A stretch of 64,000 nucleotides of DNA, taken from positions 248,001 through 312,000 of the forward strand of contig NZ_FLYE01000001.1 of assembly GCF_900093605.1 (NCBI RefSeq), written 5' to 3'. The position numbers and the translations under genes were made by a program. Source of the stretch: Candidatus Terasakiella magnetica (lineage in GTDB: Bacteria; Pseudomonadota; Alphaproteobacteria; Rhodospirillales; Terasakiellaceae). The notes below the pieces were generated by a model that made no database searches, was not told the origin of the DNA, and was given only the letters and a program-made list of their open reading frames with translations. Position 1 is the stretch's first letter. Each line of letters begins with the position of its first letter. Positions 35,652 through 45,094 of the stretch are shown here, in pieces.

Positions 35652-36479
35652 ATGACTGAAGCCTTAAGTTTATGTGCACAAGAAGTTCGAAAGAACGATC
35701 ATGACCAGTTTCTCTGCGGTCTTTTTAGCCCTGCTGACAAGCAAGAGGCGTTTTTTGCCATGCAGGTTTTCCATATGGAAACGGCGCGCATTCGCGATGT
35801 GGTTAATGAAGCTCATATGGGATTGATCCGCCTGCAATGGTGGCGTGATCTGGTGGGGGATATCTATGCAGATAAAGCGCCCAATGTTGAACATGGCATG
35901 CATAAAGAAATCATCCAAGCCTTAAAGGATAAAGGTGTAGAGCAGGATTTGTTTGAGCGTTATTTCAATGCACGAACCTTTGATATGGAAGACCAAGCCC
36001 ATGACGACCTCCCCGCTTTACTGCGCTATCTTGAAGCCACAGGCGGTGTAGCAGCGCAAATTAAGGAAGGGGCGATTGGATTAGAGATCAGTGACGCCGC
36101 AAAGCTGATTGGGGCAGCAAGCAGCCTGTGCCAGATGATTAAAACCATGGCGTTTCAGGCGCGCTCTGGGCGTTGTAAAATTCCACGCTCTCTTGCTCAG
36201 AGCCATAATCTGGATTTGAAATCTTTCTTTGAACTGAAATGTGATGAGGGCTTAAAAGCCTGCACGCGTGAGCTTGTGGGGGAAATTAAAAAGATGATTG
36301 CAACAGCGCGCGAAACGAAAAGCTCAACAAATGCGGTTTTGTTAAATACAGTAGCGATTGAAGATTATCTGGCACGTTTGGAAAAAGTAGATTTTGACCC
36401 GTTTAATCCGAACTTAGGCTCCGGTCGCCTTGTAAAACAGCTCAAGCTCGGCTTTAAAGCGTGGCGCAATAAATATTAA
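35652..36479 (+). CDS. NDUFAF6-like squalene/phytoene synthase-fold protein
   Basis: Product of 275 residues with the same fold as HpnC and HpnD but without the catalytic Asp-rich motifs. The first site reads FHMETARIRDVVNEA and the second has no DxxxD. FLCGLFSPADKQEAFFAM and MGLIRLQWWRD are typical of the alphaproteobacterial homologues of NDUFAF6, a mitochondrial complex I assembly factor. An assembly role is therefore likelier than isoprenoid synthesis. GTG at 35649 or ATG at 35652 could be the start; neither has a clear ribosome-binding site. It is divergent from hpnC. Its stop directly abuts the ilvA stop on the other strand. Confidence 0.85.
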   Translation: MTEALSLCAQEVRKNDHDQFLCGLFSPADKQEAFFAMQVFHMETARIRDVVNEAHMGLIRLQWWRDLVGDIYADKAPNVEHGMHKEIIQALKDKGVEQDLFERYFNARTFDMEDQAHDDLPALLRYLEATGGVAAQIKEGAIGLEISDAAKLIGAASSLCQMIKTMAFQARSGRCKIPRSLAQSHNLDLKSFFELKCDEGLKACTRELVGEIKKMIATARETKSSTNAVLLNTVAIEDYLARLEKVDFDPFNPNLGSGRLVKQLKLGFKAWRNKY

Positions 36480-37697
36480 TCAGGCCTCAGAATCGCTGAT
36501 GATACGACAGTGATACCCACTGTCTTTAAAATGTGCCACCAACAGACCGACATGTTCGGTATCTAATGTTTCAACCACCACATCGACCTCTGTCATTTTA
36601 ACAGGTAGGTCATAGAACATGCGATGGTGATAAATCTCAACGATATTGGCGCTTTGGTAGCTCATCATTTTGGCAATAGTGGCAAGGCTGCCGGGTTGAT
36701 CGGGCAGGGTGATGCGCAGTTTCACCATACGTCCATCACGCGCAAGGCCGCGCATTAACACAGAGGAGAGAATACGCGAGTCTATATTTCCGCCAGAAAG
36801 GATCAGGCATACACGCTTGCCACGAAACTTTTCTTTGTGATCCATCAAGGCTGCCAGACCAACAGCGCCAGCTCCTTCAACGATAAGGCGCTGTTTTTCC
36901 ATGAGGGAAAGAACGGCTTGTTCAATCGCGTTTTCTTTTACAACCATGATCTCATGGGCGGTGTGTTGAATGATGGGCGCTGTGAGTTGACCGGGCGATT
37001 TTACCGCAATGCCTTCTGCAATGGTTTGACCACCCCGAGTATTATCATACCCGTAATAGATATCATGCATGGAGGGATAGGCATCACATTGCACGCCAAT
37101 GAGTTTTGTTTCAGGACATTGTGCCTGAAAAGCTGAAGCCACCCCAGCCATCAACCCGCCACCACCAATGGGCACGAACAGAAAATCAAAAGCGGTTTCT
37201 GCCTGATCTATAATTTCAAGGCCCACAACACCTTGACCTGCAATGATATCTTCATCATCAAACGGGCTGATATAGGTAAGGCCTTGTTCCTCAACCAGCT
37301 TAAGGGCCGCATCGCGCGCCTGATTAAAAGCATCACCTGTCACAATAACTTTGGCGCCAAGCCCTTCCGTTTTGGAAATTTTGTTAAAGGGTGTGCCAAC
37401 GGGCATGACGATTGTGGCGGGAATGCCCAAACGTTTGGCATGATAGGCCACGCCTTGGGCATGGTTTCCCGCAGAAGCCGCAACAACGCCTTTTGCCGCC
37501 TCTTCCTTGCTTAAATGGGCAAGTTTAATCAACGCGCCGCGCGATTTAAATGATCCGGTGGTTTGCAGGTTTTCTAGTTTTAGAAAAACCTCTGCCCCTG
37601 TTAGGTCTGATAAGGATTGAGAATAAACCAAGGGCGTACATAGCAAATGATCTGCCATGGTTTTTTGCGCCTGTTCTATTGCCTCAATCGATATCAT
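36480..37697 (-). CDS. ilvA: Threonine ammonia-lyase
   Basis: PLP enzyme of 405 residues that deaminates threonine to 2-oxobutanoate, the entry to isoleucine synthesis. The PLP lysine is in TGSFKSRGA (about residue 50), SAGNHAQGVAYHA is the substrate loop, and IGGGGLMAG the phosphate cup. A single C-terminal ACT-like domain (about 325-405, LRITLPDQPGSLATI) suggests allosteric control. The ATG directly abuts the trmFO stop. The catabolic isozyme type cannot be excluded; ilvD elsewhere in the window fits a biosynthetic role. Confidence 0.93.
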   Translation of the reverse strand: MISIEAIEQAQKTMADHLLCTPLVYSQSLSDLTGAEVFLKLENLQTTGSFKSRGALIKLAHLSKEEAAKGVVAASAGNHAQGVAYHAKRLGIPATIVMPVGTPFNKISKTEGLGAKVIVTGDAFNQARDAALKLVEEQGLTYISPFDDEDIIAGQGVVGLEIIDQAETAFDFLFVPIGGGGLMAGVASAFQAQCPETKLIGVQCDAYPSMHDIYYGYDNTRGGQTIAEGIAVKSPGQLTAPIIQHTAHEIMVVKENAIEQAVLSLMEKQRLIVEGAGAVGLAALMDHKEKFRGKRVCLILSGGNIDSRILSSVLMRGLARDGRMVKLRITLPDQPGSLATIAKMMSYQSANIVEIYHHRMFYDLPVKMTEVDVVVETLDTEHVGLLVAHFKDSGYHCRIISDSEA

Positions 37698-39050
37698 TTA
37701 TACCCGGTCCGTTTTTTCCAGCCATTCATCCAAGGCTTTGAGCGCGCGCGCTGTAACCGCAGCTTTTTTCTCTTTACCTTTAACTCGTTTACCCCGTTCA
37801 TTTCGCACGTCCATTGGCGGGAGTAAACCAAAGTTGATGTTCATGGGCTGGAATGTCAAGGCATCCGCGCCACCAGTGATGTGATTTAAGATACCACCAA
37901 GGGCGCTGACTTGTGGGGGCGTGCTGATTTCTTGATCACTTAATTCAGCCGTAGCAAAACGCCCTGCCATCAAACCAACAGCCGTACTTTCAACATAGCC
38001 TTCACAGCCAGTGACTTGACCTGCAAAACGAATATTGTTTCGGCCTTTAAGTTTGAGCGTGTCATTTAACAGGCGAGGGGAATTGATAAATGTATTTCGG
38101 TGGATACCGCCAAGGCGGGCAAAATTTGCATTTTCCAAGCCCGGAATGGTTTTGAAAATACGCACCTGTTCGCCATGTTTTAACTTGGTTTGAAAACCCA
38201 CCATATTATAGAGCGTCCCAAGCTTGTTATCTTGGCGAAGCTGTACAACAGCGGCAAGTTTTGTATCTGGATCATTGGGGTTGGTTAGCCCAACGGGCTT
38301 CATGGGGCCAAAGGCAAGGGTTTCACGACCACGTTCTGCCATAACTTCAATGGGCAAGCAGGCTTCAAAGTAGGGGGTGTTTTTCTCCCACTCTTTAAAT
38401 TCCATCTTATCCCCAGCAATCAAGTCATCAATAAACTGGTCATATTGCTCCCGCGTCATACCCAGGTTGATGTAATCAGAACCATCGCCTTTATCATAGC
38501 GGGACTGAAACCACGCTTTTGAAAAATCGATACTTTCTTTATCAATAATCGGGGCGATGGCATCAAAGAAATGAAGTGAATCTTCATCCGTTAGCGCTTT
38601 AATCGCATTGGCGAGGGGCTCAGACGTTAACGGCCCTGTGGCGATGATCACCTGATCCCATTCTTCACCGGGAATGTCGGTAATTTCTTCACGGACAATT
38701 TCAACATTTTCATGGGCTTCAAGGGCTGATTGTACCGCAGTGGCAAAACCATCACGATCCACAGCCAAAGCACCACCAGCTGGAACAGCATGTTCATCAG
38801 CTGAGCGCATGATGAGGGAGCCACAACGGCGCATCTCTTCATGCATGAGCCCAACAGCATTATGTTGTGCATCATCAGAGCGCAGGGAATTGGAACAAAC
38901 AAGCTCTGCTAATGTGCCTGTATGGTGGGCGTCAGTTGGGCGCACGGGGCGCATCTCATGCAGGACAACCTTGATCCCGCGTTGGGCCGCTTGCCAAGCA
39001 GCTTCGCTACCAGCCAAACCACCACCAATAATGTGAAGTGTTTTTGTCAT
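37698..39050 (-). CDS. trmFO: Folate/FAD-dependent tRNA (uracil-54-C5)-methyltransferase
   Basis: Flavoprotein of 450 residues that forms 5-methyluridine at position 54 of tRNA using methylenetetrahydrofolate. [17 protein letters not shown] is the FAD motif and [21 protein letters not shown] and [13 protein letters not shown] are family signatures. The ATG at 39050 gives the family N-terminus; a GTG two codons earlier is also possible. It is followed at once by ilvA. TrmFO is used by most alphaproteobacteria instead of TrmA. Confidence 0.96.
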   Translation of the reverse strand: MTKTLHIIGGGLAGSEAAWQAAQRGIKVVLHEMRPVRPTDAHHTGTLAELVCSNSLRSDDAQHNAVGLMHEEMRRCGSLIMRSADEHAVPAGGALAVDRDGFATAVQSALEAHENVEIVREEITDIPGEEWDQVIIATGPLTSEPLANAIKALTDEDSLHFFDAIAPIIDKESIDFSKAWFQSRYDKGDGSDYINLGMTREQYDQFIDDLIAGDKMEFKEWEKNTPYFEACLPIEVMAERGRETLAFGPMKPVGLTNPNDPDTKLAAVVQLRQDNKLGTLYNMVGFQTKLKHGEQVRIFKTIPGLENANFARLGGIHRNTFINSPRLLNDTLKLKGRNNIRFAGQVTGCEGYVESTAVGLMAGRFATAELSDQEISTPPQVSALGGILNHITGGADALTFQPMNINFGLLPPMDVRNERGKRVKGKEKKAAVTARALKALDEWLEKTDRV

Positions 39051-39149
39051 ATTCACGACATATAGATTGTTTAAACAATTAGCAAGAGCCTTGCGTATCT
39101 TTATAAAAATAGATACAAAATGGTTAACTAATGTAACAGGAAAAATCTT

Positions 39150-39548
39150 ATGGATTCACCACTCTTTACATCCATCGTTGTTATCGCCATTGCCTTTATT
39201 TCATTGCGCATGTTGCCGCGTCTTCTCGCTGGTGTGCCTTTTGTGGATGCACAGGCCGTTTTTAAACGCATGGAAGATGATGAAAATGCAGTGATGATTG
39301 ATGTGCGCACCCCTGAAGAATTTGAATCAGGCCATGCTTTAAACAGCATTAATGTGCAACCCCATGAGATTGGCGAAAATATTGAGGAAAAGCGCAAATA
39401 TCTTGACCATAAGGTCTATGTAATGTGCCTGTCCTCACAACGTGCTGCAATGGCGGCAAAAAGCATGAAAAACCTTGGTTTTACCAATGTGTCTGTTGTT
39501 AAAGGCGGCATGAAGGCATGGCAGAAATACAAACTTCCGCTCGGATAA
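39150..39548 (+). CDS. Membrane-anchored rhodanese-like protein
   Basis: Product of 132 residues: one N-terminal membrane helix (about 7-27) and a single rhodanese domain (about 34-128). [13 protein letters not shown] is the CH2A-like motif and the active loop has the catalytic Cys in [12 protein letters not shown] (about residue 93). Such proteins move sulfane sulfur; the N-terminal anchor places the domain at the inner membrane, orientation undetermined. It is alone on its strand between divergent trmFO and the AsmA-type gene. Confidence 0.9.
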   Translation: MDSPLFTSIVVIAIAFISLRMLPRLLAGVPFVDAQAVFKRMEDDENAVMIDVRTPEEFESGHALNSINVQPHEIGENIEEKRKYLDHKVYVMCLSSQRAAMAAKSMKNLGFTNVSVVKGGMKAWQKYKLPLG

Positions 39549-39644
39549 ACAAAGACAGCTATTGTCGTTACATTTAACTCTCTGTAAAGTACTGAAAAAT
39601 TGTACGAACAATTGCCTAATTGTTTGACGATACAAGGGTTATAG

Positions 39645-41510
39645 ATGTTTAAGATTGACGGTTTTGAAGTCAAATTAGTGAAAAGCAAACTACCAATCAT
39701 GATTGGTGGTCTTTTCCTGCTTTTGCTTGCCGTGCCTTTTATCTTACCGTCAGTTATTTATCAGTCGATCCTTGAAAGCCGCCTAGAAAGCTCAACAGGG
39801 CTTGAATTTAATTTTGACGGTGGTTTCGACGTTAGCCTGTTTCCTGAAATAAATATTGTTGCCAATGATATTGGCTTTTATGGCCAGACAGATACAAAAA
39901 TAGAGATTGTTGGCTCTGTCAAAAAACTGAACTTAAGGCTCAAGTTTTTTCAGTTTTTAACAGGCACAATCAGCATTGATGAATTTGACCTTGTATCACC
40001 AAAAATGACAATCAATGGTGATTTCACACCGTATTTACCAGATTTTTTAAGAAACCAACTGGGGACAGCGCGCAAAGAAGACGTGCGCTATTTAGAAGTT
40101 ATTCAGTATTTCATTGAGAGATCTGTCATTGAAAATGCCAAGATTTCTGAAGGTATTGTTCGCTGGAATAAGAAAAAAAATCACACGATCAAGGCTGAGA
40201 AAATCAATATTGATATTGTAAAACCAGCTGAAGTGCGTGATTTTACGCTTTATAGCAATGCTTATGTCAATGAACGCAGCGTTGATTTAAGAATTAGATT
40301 ACAACGCCCCGATGATTTTCTGAGAGGGTTTCGCAGCAAGTTAACCCTAAAGCTCGACTCATCTCCCTTACGCCTTGAGTTCCTTGGCAGTGCGGCAAAA
40401 CGCTCGACCTTTGTTGCCCAAGGGGATTTGCGTCTTGATATTCCATCGCTTAATGAGTATTGCAGGTGGCTTTCAGCCTCAACACAGTGTGACGAGTATC
40501 AGGGTAATTTACTGGTAAAAACGGATTTGCGCCTGCGTGATCAGCGTTTGCAAATTGAAAATGCCAGCTATACACAAAATCCTTTTACTTTTCTGGCAAC
40601 AGGGGCGGTTGATTTTAAAACATCCATTCCTGAAGTCACCGGGACGATCACCATACCGATCAGGCCGATAGAGAGTTTTTATACCTCCCTAAGAGATGTT
40701 CAAAAATTTAGTTTTAGAAATCTGTTCTTGGATACGTTTGATGCGAATGTCGATGTAAAATATCAAGGCGTTCGTTTCCCCTCAGGTCTTATCATCCAGC
40801 CGAACGTAAAACTGTTACTTAGTGATGGTCGCCTGTCGCTCACCAGTGATCAATTTGCTGCATTTGATGGGCTGTCAAATATACGTTTTCGCTGGTATGA
40901 AGGCCTAGAGAATGGCTATATGGATTTGCGCATCGATACAAACAGTATTGATTTAAAAAAGCTCCAAAAAGATCTTGGGTTTGATATTTCAATGACGGGC
41001 GCGTTAAAAGCCGGGATTGAAATTCAGTCTGAAGGTGGGTCTATTTTGTCATTAATAGAAACAGCGCGCATTCATGGTGATTATTCTGTGATTGATGGTT
41101 CCATCCTTAATAAGGATATTGCTTTATCTTTGACAGGGCATAACACGAAAGCTTTTGAGTTTACGGAACTTAAAGGACGTGTTGAAGGCAATCGAGGGCA
41201 GATTTATAGTGAGATGATTGAATTCATTGCCCCATCTGTTGATGTCACAGGCAGTGCGCGTGTTGATCTTATTGAAAAAGAAGTTGATATCAATTTTGAC
41301 AGCTTAATCAGTCATCTAAATAAAAAAGGCTTTGTTAAAATAACAGGCCCGTTGCAAGACATGTCCTTGATGACATCCTCTAATGGAAAAAAAGCCCCAC
41401 AGTTACGTGATGGTTTGCATTCAGGTTTAATTCCATTAGAAGAAAAGGAAGATGACACCGCAATGGATCATGAAGAATTACAAATTGAAGAAACTGATCT
41501 TCTGGATTGA
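39645..41510 (+). CDS. AsmA-family protein
   Basis: Product of 621 residues with an N-terminal membrane helix (about 14-36) and a long periplasmic region of beta-rich repeats typical of AsmA/TamB-like proteins, which are thought to help move lipids across the envelope or to aid outer-membrane biogenesis. The conserved N-terminal block (LESRLESSTGLEFNFDG) and the C-terminal AsmA_2-like block (GALKAGIEIQSEG, LTGHNT) are visible. The C-terminus is acidic. The lipoprotein gene follows after 15 bases, so they likely share a transcript. Confidence 0.85.
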   Translation: MFKIDGFEVKLVKSKLPIMIGGLFLLLLAVPFILPSVIYQSILESRLESSTGLEFNFDGGFDVSLFPEINIVANDIGFYGQTDTKIEIVGSVKKLNLRLKFFQFLTGTISIDEFDLVSPKMTINGDFTPYLPDFLRNQLGTARKEDVRYLEVIQYFIERSVIENAKISEGIVRWNKKKNHTIKAEKINIDIVKPAEVRDFTLYSNAYVNERSVDLRIRLQRPDDFLRGFRSKLTLKLDSSPLRLEFLGSAAKRSTFVAQGDLRLDIPSLNEYCRWLSASTQCDEYQGNLLVKTDLRLRDQRLQIENASYTQNPFTFLATGAVDFKTSIPEVTGTITIPIRPIESFYTSLRDVQKFSFRNLFLDTFDANVDVKYQGVRFPSGLIIQPNVKLLLSDGRLSLTSDQFAAFDGLSNIRFRWYEGLENGYMDLRIDTNSIDLKKLQKDLGFDISMTGALKAGIEIQSEGGSILSLIETARIHGDYSVIDGSILNKDIALSLTGHNTKAFEFTELKGRVEGNRGQIYSEMIEFIAPSVDVTGSARVDLIEKEVDINFDSLISHLNKKGFVKITGPLQDMSLMTSSNGKKAPQLRDGLHSGLIPLEEKEDDTAMDHEELQIEETDLLD

Positions 41511-41525
41511 TAGGAAATTAAACTC

Positions 41526-42053
41526 GTGCCCGTTTTTAAAATTTATAAAGCCCTAGCGGCATTCGCTTTATTGTTTTTAGTGCAGGCATGTACACCCACT
41601 CCCTTTATAGAGGATTGGAAGCGTGAGCGTATTTCGTCTATCCCTGACGGTGAGATTACTGTTTCTGTTTGTTTTGAACAAACCTCACATAGTCGTGAAC
41701 TTGTTAGTGAGCTTGCTAAAGAAGAATGCACAGCACGCATTAGTGAAGTTCAAAACCTTGTTCAAACAGGTAAGCTGCAAAATGTACGTTACCTGCGTGA
41801 AGCAGAAGGCGCAAGCTTTGCAGGCCCTATTGAACGTCAACGTCGTATCGAAGCAATGATTGCTTCTTTAAAGCTGGTTTACGTTGAAAATGACAAGTGG
41901 GATTGCCCGTTGGTGACGCCAAACCGCATTACTTTTGAATGTCGCTATAACGTCAATGCAAAAGATTCGCTGTCAAGAAAATCAGTAAATGTAACACCTG
42001 CACCAAGCGCTGATCTTCCGCCAGAATTGCCAGAAGACCTAAAACCGCAGTAA
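41526..42053 (+). CDS. Putative lipoprotein of unknown function
   Basis: Product of 175 residues starting at GTG with AGGAAA upstream. An N-terminal hydrophobic segment ends in FLVQAC (Cys22), a plausible lipobox. The mature part has Cys residues in VSVCFEQ, EECTARI, WDCPL and FECRYN, perhaps two disulfides, and a proline-rich tail. No family is recognised. It follows the AsmA-type gene by 15 bases and probably shares its envelope role, which is an inference from position only. Confidence 0.7.
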   Translation: MPVFKIYKALAAFALLFLVQACTPTPFIEDWKRERISSIPDGEITVSVCFEQTSHSRELVSELAKEECTARISEVQNLVQTGKLQNVRYLREAEGASFAGPIERQRRIEAMIASLKLVYVENDKWDCPLVTPNRITFECRYNVNAKDSLSRKSVNVTPAPSADLPPELPEDLKPQ

Positions 42054-42164
42054 TTCAAACACTTATGTAGTTATGTGCGCCGTGGGACCCGTAAATTCCC
42101 CTATAAAACTTGCTATTTATCTAATGCTCGCGTAAATTAGATAGTACGTACGTGTATTTTATGA

Positions 42165-42656
42165 ATGGACCACACATCCGTTCATATGTTTCGAAACATT
42201 GAAAGACCTGTTATGTCGAGCGTTACTAAGCCAGTTGCAGCTAGTACCTCCCCGGTGGCATCGAGCCGTTCGGGTAACAGTGCTCGTCAGGTCGCTTCTC
42301 AATCAGGGCTTGTCTCTGAACTTTTTGCCCAAACAGGGGTCAAAGGAGAAGAGGAAAACAAGGGTTTTGATAACTTTAATCAAGGCCAGCAGCATCGTAA
42401 TAATTCTCATGAACAGCCTCATACGCTTAAATTGCATGGTACATCGCGCACCTTTGCAATGCTTTTTGAAGAATCTCAACATGAAGCAAATGCACTAAGT
42501 GAGGAAGGTTATTATGATGAAGAAAACTCTGCAACATCCGGAAAGCCTGCTTTCCAAGCCTATATGGCTCGTGCGACCTCTACATATGAGACCAGCACAC
42601 GCGCAATTAGTGGTGAACTTAAGGTAAGGGGCGGCTCACTTAATATCGCGATGTAA
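42165..42656 (+). CDS. Hypothetical protein, Ser/Ala-rich N-terminus
   Basis: Unrecognised product of up to 163 residues. The N-terminal part (to about 50) is low-complexity Ser/Ala/Val, the middle is polar with many Asn, Gln, His and Glu, and the C-terminus ends in RGGSLNIAM. No membrane helix or signal peptide is evident, and much of it looks disordered. Three possible ATGs (42165, 42186, 42213) exist and none has a clear ribosome-binding site. It stands alone between the lipoprotein and the Panacea gene. Confidence 0.55.
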   Translation: MDHTSVHMFRNIERPVMSSVTKPVAASTSPVASSRSGNSARQVASQSGLVSELFAQTGVKGEEENKGFDNFNQGQQHRNNSHEQPHTLKLHGTSRTFAMLFEESQHEANALSEEGYYDEENSATSGKPAFQAYMARATSTYETSTRAISGELKVRGGSLNIAM

Positions 42657-42759
42657 TCATTCACACATTTGTCTTTAAGTATTTTCACATGCGTTAAGTA
42701 GGTGGAAACATTTTGCTGTGTATATTAAAATTACAAAAGTGAGTATTTAAGAGGGTACA

Positions 42760-43344
42760 ATGGCTGCTGCCGTAGAAACCATGTATGACGTTGCCGCTTG
42801 GTTCATGGACCATGCACTAAATGATAATGAATATCTTCAACCTATGAAGATGCATCGTTTACTGTTTCTATCCCAAAGTTATTTTGCACTGGCCTATCAT
42901 GGCAAAAAACTCGCCCCTTGTACGTTTGTTGCCGATGATATGGGACCGATTGAGCCCCATGTGTTTCGTGCGTTTGAGCAAGGGCGCCCGAGTTTTTATC
43001 TCAATACAACAATGCCGCCTTATGTCGATGAATTCCTTGATGGGATTTGGCGTCGCTTTGGCTCATTTTCAGCAGATAAATTAAACGACATTACAACACG
43101 CACGCCTGCCTTTAAAAAGGCCATTAAGAAAGGCAAGCGCACTGAAATACCGTTCAAAGAAATGGTGTTAAGTTTCAACAAATCAAAAACGGCACCCGGT
43201 GTGGATAAAGTACTTAAGCCCAAAGTCGTCCGCACCCATCAGGGTAGGGCAGTTGAAGCCAAGTCATGGGCACCGGGTCTTCGAAAAGTCGCACAGGCCA
43301 CCCCGCTGGCCTCAAAACAGGCAAAGAAAAAGGCTCCGAGATAA
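42760..43344 (+). CDS. Panacea (SocA-like, ex-DUF4065) domain protein
   Basis: Product of 194 residues. Its N-terminal two thirds match the Panacea domain: a helix around VAAWFMDHAL, the signature MKMHRLLFLSQSYFALAYHGKKLAP, then FVADDMGPIEPHVFRAF. In other bacteria this domain is the antitoxin part of toxin-antitoxin systems, and Caulobacter SocA is a proteolytic adaptor for toxin SocB. No toxin gene is adjacent. The C-terminal tail is strongly basic (Lys/Arg-rich). A bidirectional terminator starts inside its last codons. Domain call is fairly secure; function unknown. Confidence 0.82.
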   Translation: MAAAVETMYDVAAWFMDHALNDNEYLQPMKMHRLLFLSQSYFALAYHGKKLAPCTFVADDMGPIEPHVFRAFEQGRPSFYLNTTMPPYVDEFLDGIWRRFGSFSADKLNDITTRTPAFKKAIKKGKRTEIPFKEMVLSFNKSKTAPGVDKVLKPKVVRTHQGRAVEAKSWAPGLRKVAQATPLASKQAKKKAPR

Positions 43345-43356
43345 AGGAGCCTTTTT
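43327..43356. terminator. Bidirectional terminator between the Panacea gene and the mrp operon
   Basis: A perfect 11-bp stem (AAAAAGGCTCC with GGAGCCTTTTT) encloses an 8-base loop that contains the stop codon of the Panacea gene. A- and T-runs on both flanks let it serve both convergent transcripts. Confidence 0.88.
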
Positions 43357-43381
43357 ACTTTTTGAACGATCAACACTTTGA

Positions 43382-45094
43382 CTACATGTAATAGACCAGT
43401 AGATAGAGACCTAAAAGGATCGCAACCCAAAGGACCATGCTGCCTGTTGGCCATGTGCGTGCCAAAATACCATGGGGTCCATGATGGCGTGTCACATGCT
43501 TTACTAACGCATCAAGGCGGCTTAATGAGCCTTTCTTAAAGGCAACAAAAGCTGCTCCACCGTGACGAACGAAAAACTCTTCGTGCAGTAGGTTAAAGAA
43601 TTTTCGATAAAACCAGTCAAAGTCGAGCGTGATGGTCAATGTACGTTTCATCATCTTCAATAAAACGAAGAAAGCAAAACCAGAGAACAACAGCAACTCA
43701 AGCATATGGACAACATGCGTACCTGTGTAAGGCACATAATCAACCGCATATGGCAGCAATGCATAAAGTGGTTCTGGATAAACACCTAAACCAATACAGA
43801 AACCAGCCATAATCAACATGGCAAGACGCATGTTAAAGGGTGGGTCTTTTGGTTTGGCATTGAAATGTTTTTCAACATAACCCGGCGCGCGTTGGAAGAA
43901 GACAAACCACGGGAATTTAATCCCCGCATGCAGGAATACACCCGCAGAAGCTGCTTCTAACAAGAACCACGCATAACCGATATGTTCACTGGCCGCAGCC
44001 GAAGCAATCATGGTCTTGGTCGTAAAACCAGAGGTTAGCGGAAAGCCAGAGATCGCCAAGGCACCGATCGTGCCGCAAATCATGGTCAGTGGCATGGCCT
44101 TATAAAGCCCGCCAAGGTCCGTACATTTGCGTTTGTTGATCTCATACATCACCGCACCAGCCGACATCAACAGCAAGGCTTTATAGATGATATGAGCAAA
44201 GGCGTGAGCGGAGGCACCATTAAGTGACAGTTCCGTCCCAATTCCGATACCCACAACCATGAAACCAACCTGGTTGATGATCGAATAGGCCAAAATGCGG
44301 CGCATGTCGTTTTCTAACAAGGCATAGATAATGCCGTAGAAAACCATATAGAGCCCAACAAAGATGAGAACATTTTCACCGGGGAAACTACGGATCAAAA
44401 CATAAACAGCTGTCTTGGTTGTAAAGGCAGATAAGAAAACACTACCCGACCAAGATGCGCTTGGATAGGCATCGGGCAACCATGCGGAAAAGGGAGGCGC
44501 ACCTGCGTTAATCAGGAAGCCTGCCAGTAACATCCATGTCCACCAGCTATCGGCTTGCATGGCACTAAATTCAACAGAACCTGAATGATAGATTTGACCG
44601 ATAATGCCAATCATCAACACAACGCCACCAAAAAGGTGAACGATGATATAGCGCATGGACGCGCCATAAGATTCTTTAGTGCGCGCAGACCAAATCACCA
44701 AGGTTGAGGCAACTGCCATAAATTCCCAAAAGACAAAGACTGTAACCAAATCACCAGCCAAGGCCACACCGACTGCACCACCTGCATAGGCGTAGGCAGA
44801 CATAAGCTCAATCTGGCTTTTCTGGTTTAAGGCAAAGATACCACCCACAAAGGCCATCAAGGTAAAGATGGTGGCAAAGAGGCGTGAAAGCTTATCGCCC
44901 TGTAATGGTTCCAGCGTATAATCAAGGAACTGCACCGTCATCTGCACGCCATCGGGAACACCCCAGATGAAATACATGGTGATAACAGGTAATAACAGCA
45001 TGGCTGTTTTGCGCGCATTACCAACCAGTGCAGGTAAGAATAAAGCGCCTAGGATCAAAATAAGCCCAGGGGGAAGAGCACTGTTAATCATCAT
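43382..45094 (-). CDS. Third MrpD/NuoL-like antiporter subunit
   Basis: Polytopic protein of 570 residues in the proton-conducting membrane transporter family shared by complex I (NuoL/M/N) and Mrp antiporters. FVFWEFMAVAS carries the conserved Glu of TM5, WLPDAYPSAS follows, then TTKTAVYVL and FAHIIYKALLLMSAGA supply the conserved Lys residues. About 14 helices are visible, with a C-terminal extension after residue 460 beyond the typical MrpD. Last gene of the operon; it overlaps the 83-residue small-protein gene by 11 bases. Likely one of three ion pumps in the complex. Confidence 0.9.
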   Translation of the reverse strand: MMINSALPPGLILILGALFLPALVGNARKTAMLLLPVITMYFIWGVPDGVQMTVQFLDYTLEPLQGDKLSRLFATIFTLMAFVGGIFALNQKSQIELMSAYAYAGGAVGVALAGDLVTVFVFWEFMAVASTLVIWSARTKESYGASMRYIIVHLFGGVVLMIGIIGQIYHSGSVEFSAMQADSWWTWMLLAGFLINAGAPPFSAWLPDAYPSASWSGSVFLSAFTTKTAVYVLIRSFPGENVLIFVGLYMVFYGIIYALLENDMRRILAYSIINQVGFMVVGIGIGTELSLNGASAHAFAHIIYKALLLMSAGAVMYEINKRKCTDLGGLYKAMPLTMICGTIGALAISGFPLTSGFTTKTMIASAAASEHIGYAWFLLEAASAGVFLHAGIKFPWFVFFQRAPGYVEKHFNAKPKDPPFNMRLAMLIMAGFCIGLGVYPEPLYALLPYAVDYVPYTGTHVVHMLELLLFSGFAFFVLLKMMKRTLTITLDFDWFYRKFFNLLHEEFFVRHGGAAFVAFKKGSLSRLDALVKHVTRHHGPHGILARTWPTGSMVLWVAILLGLYLLVYYM

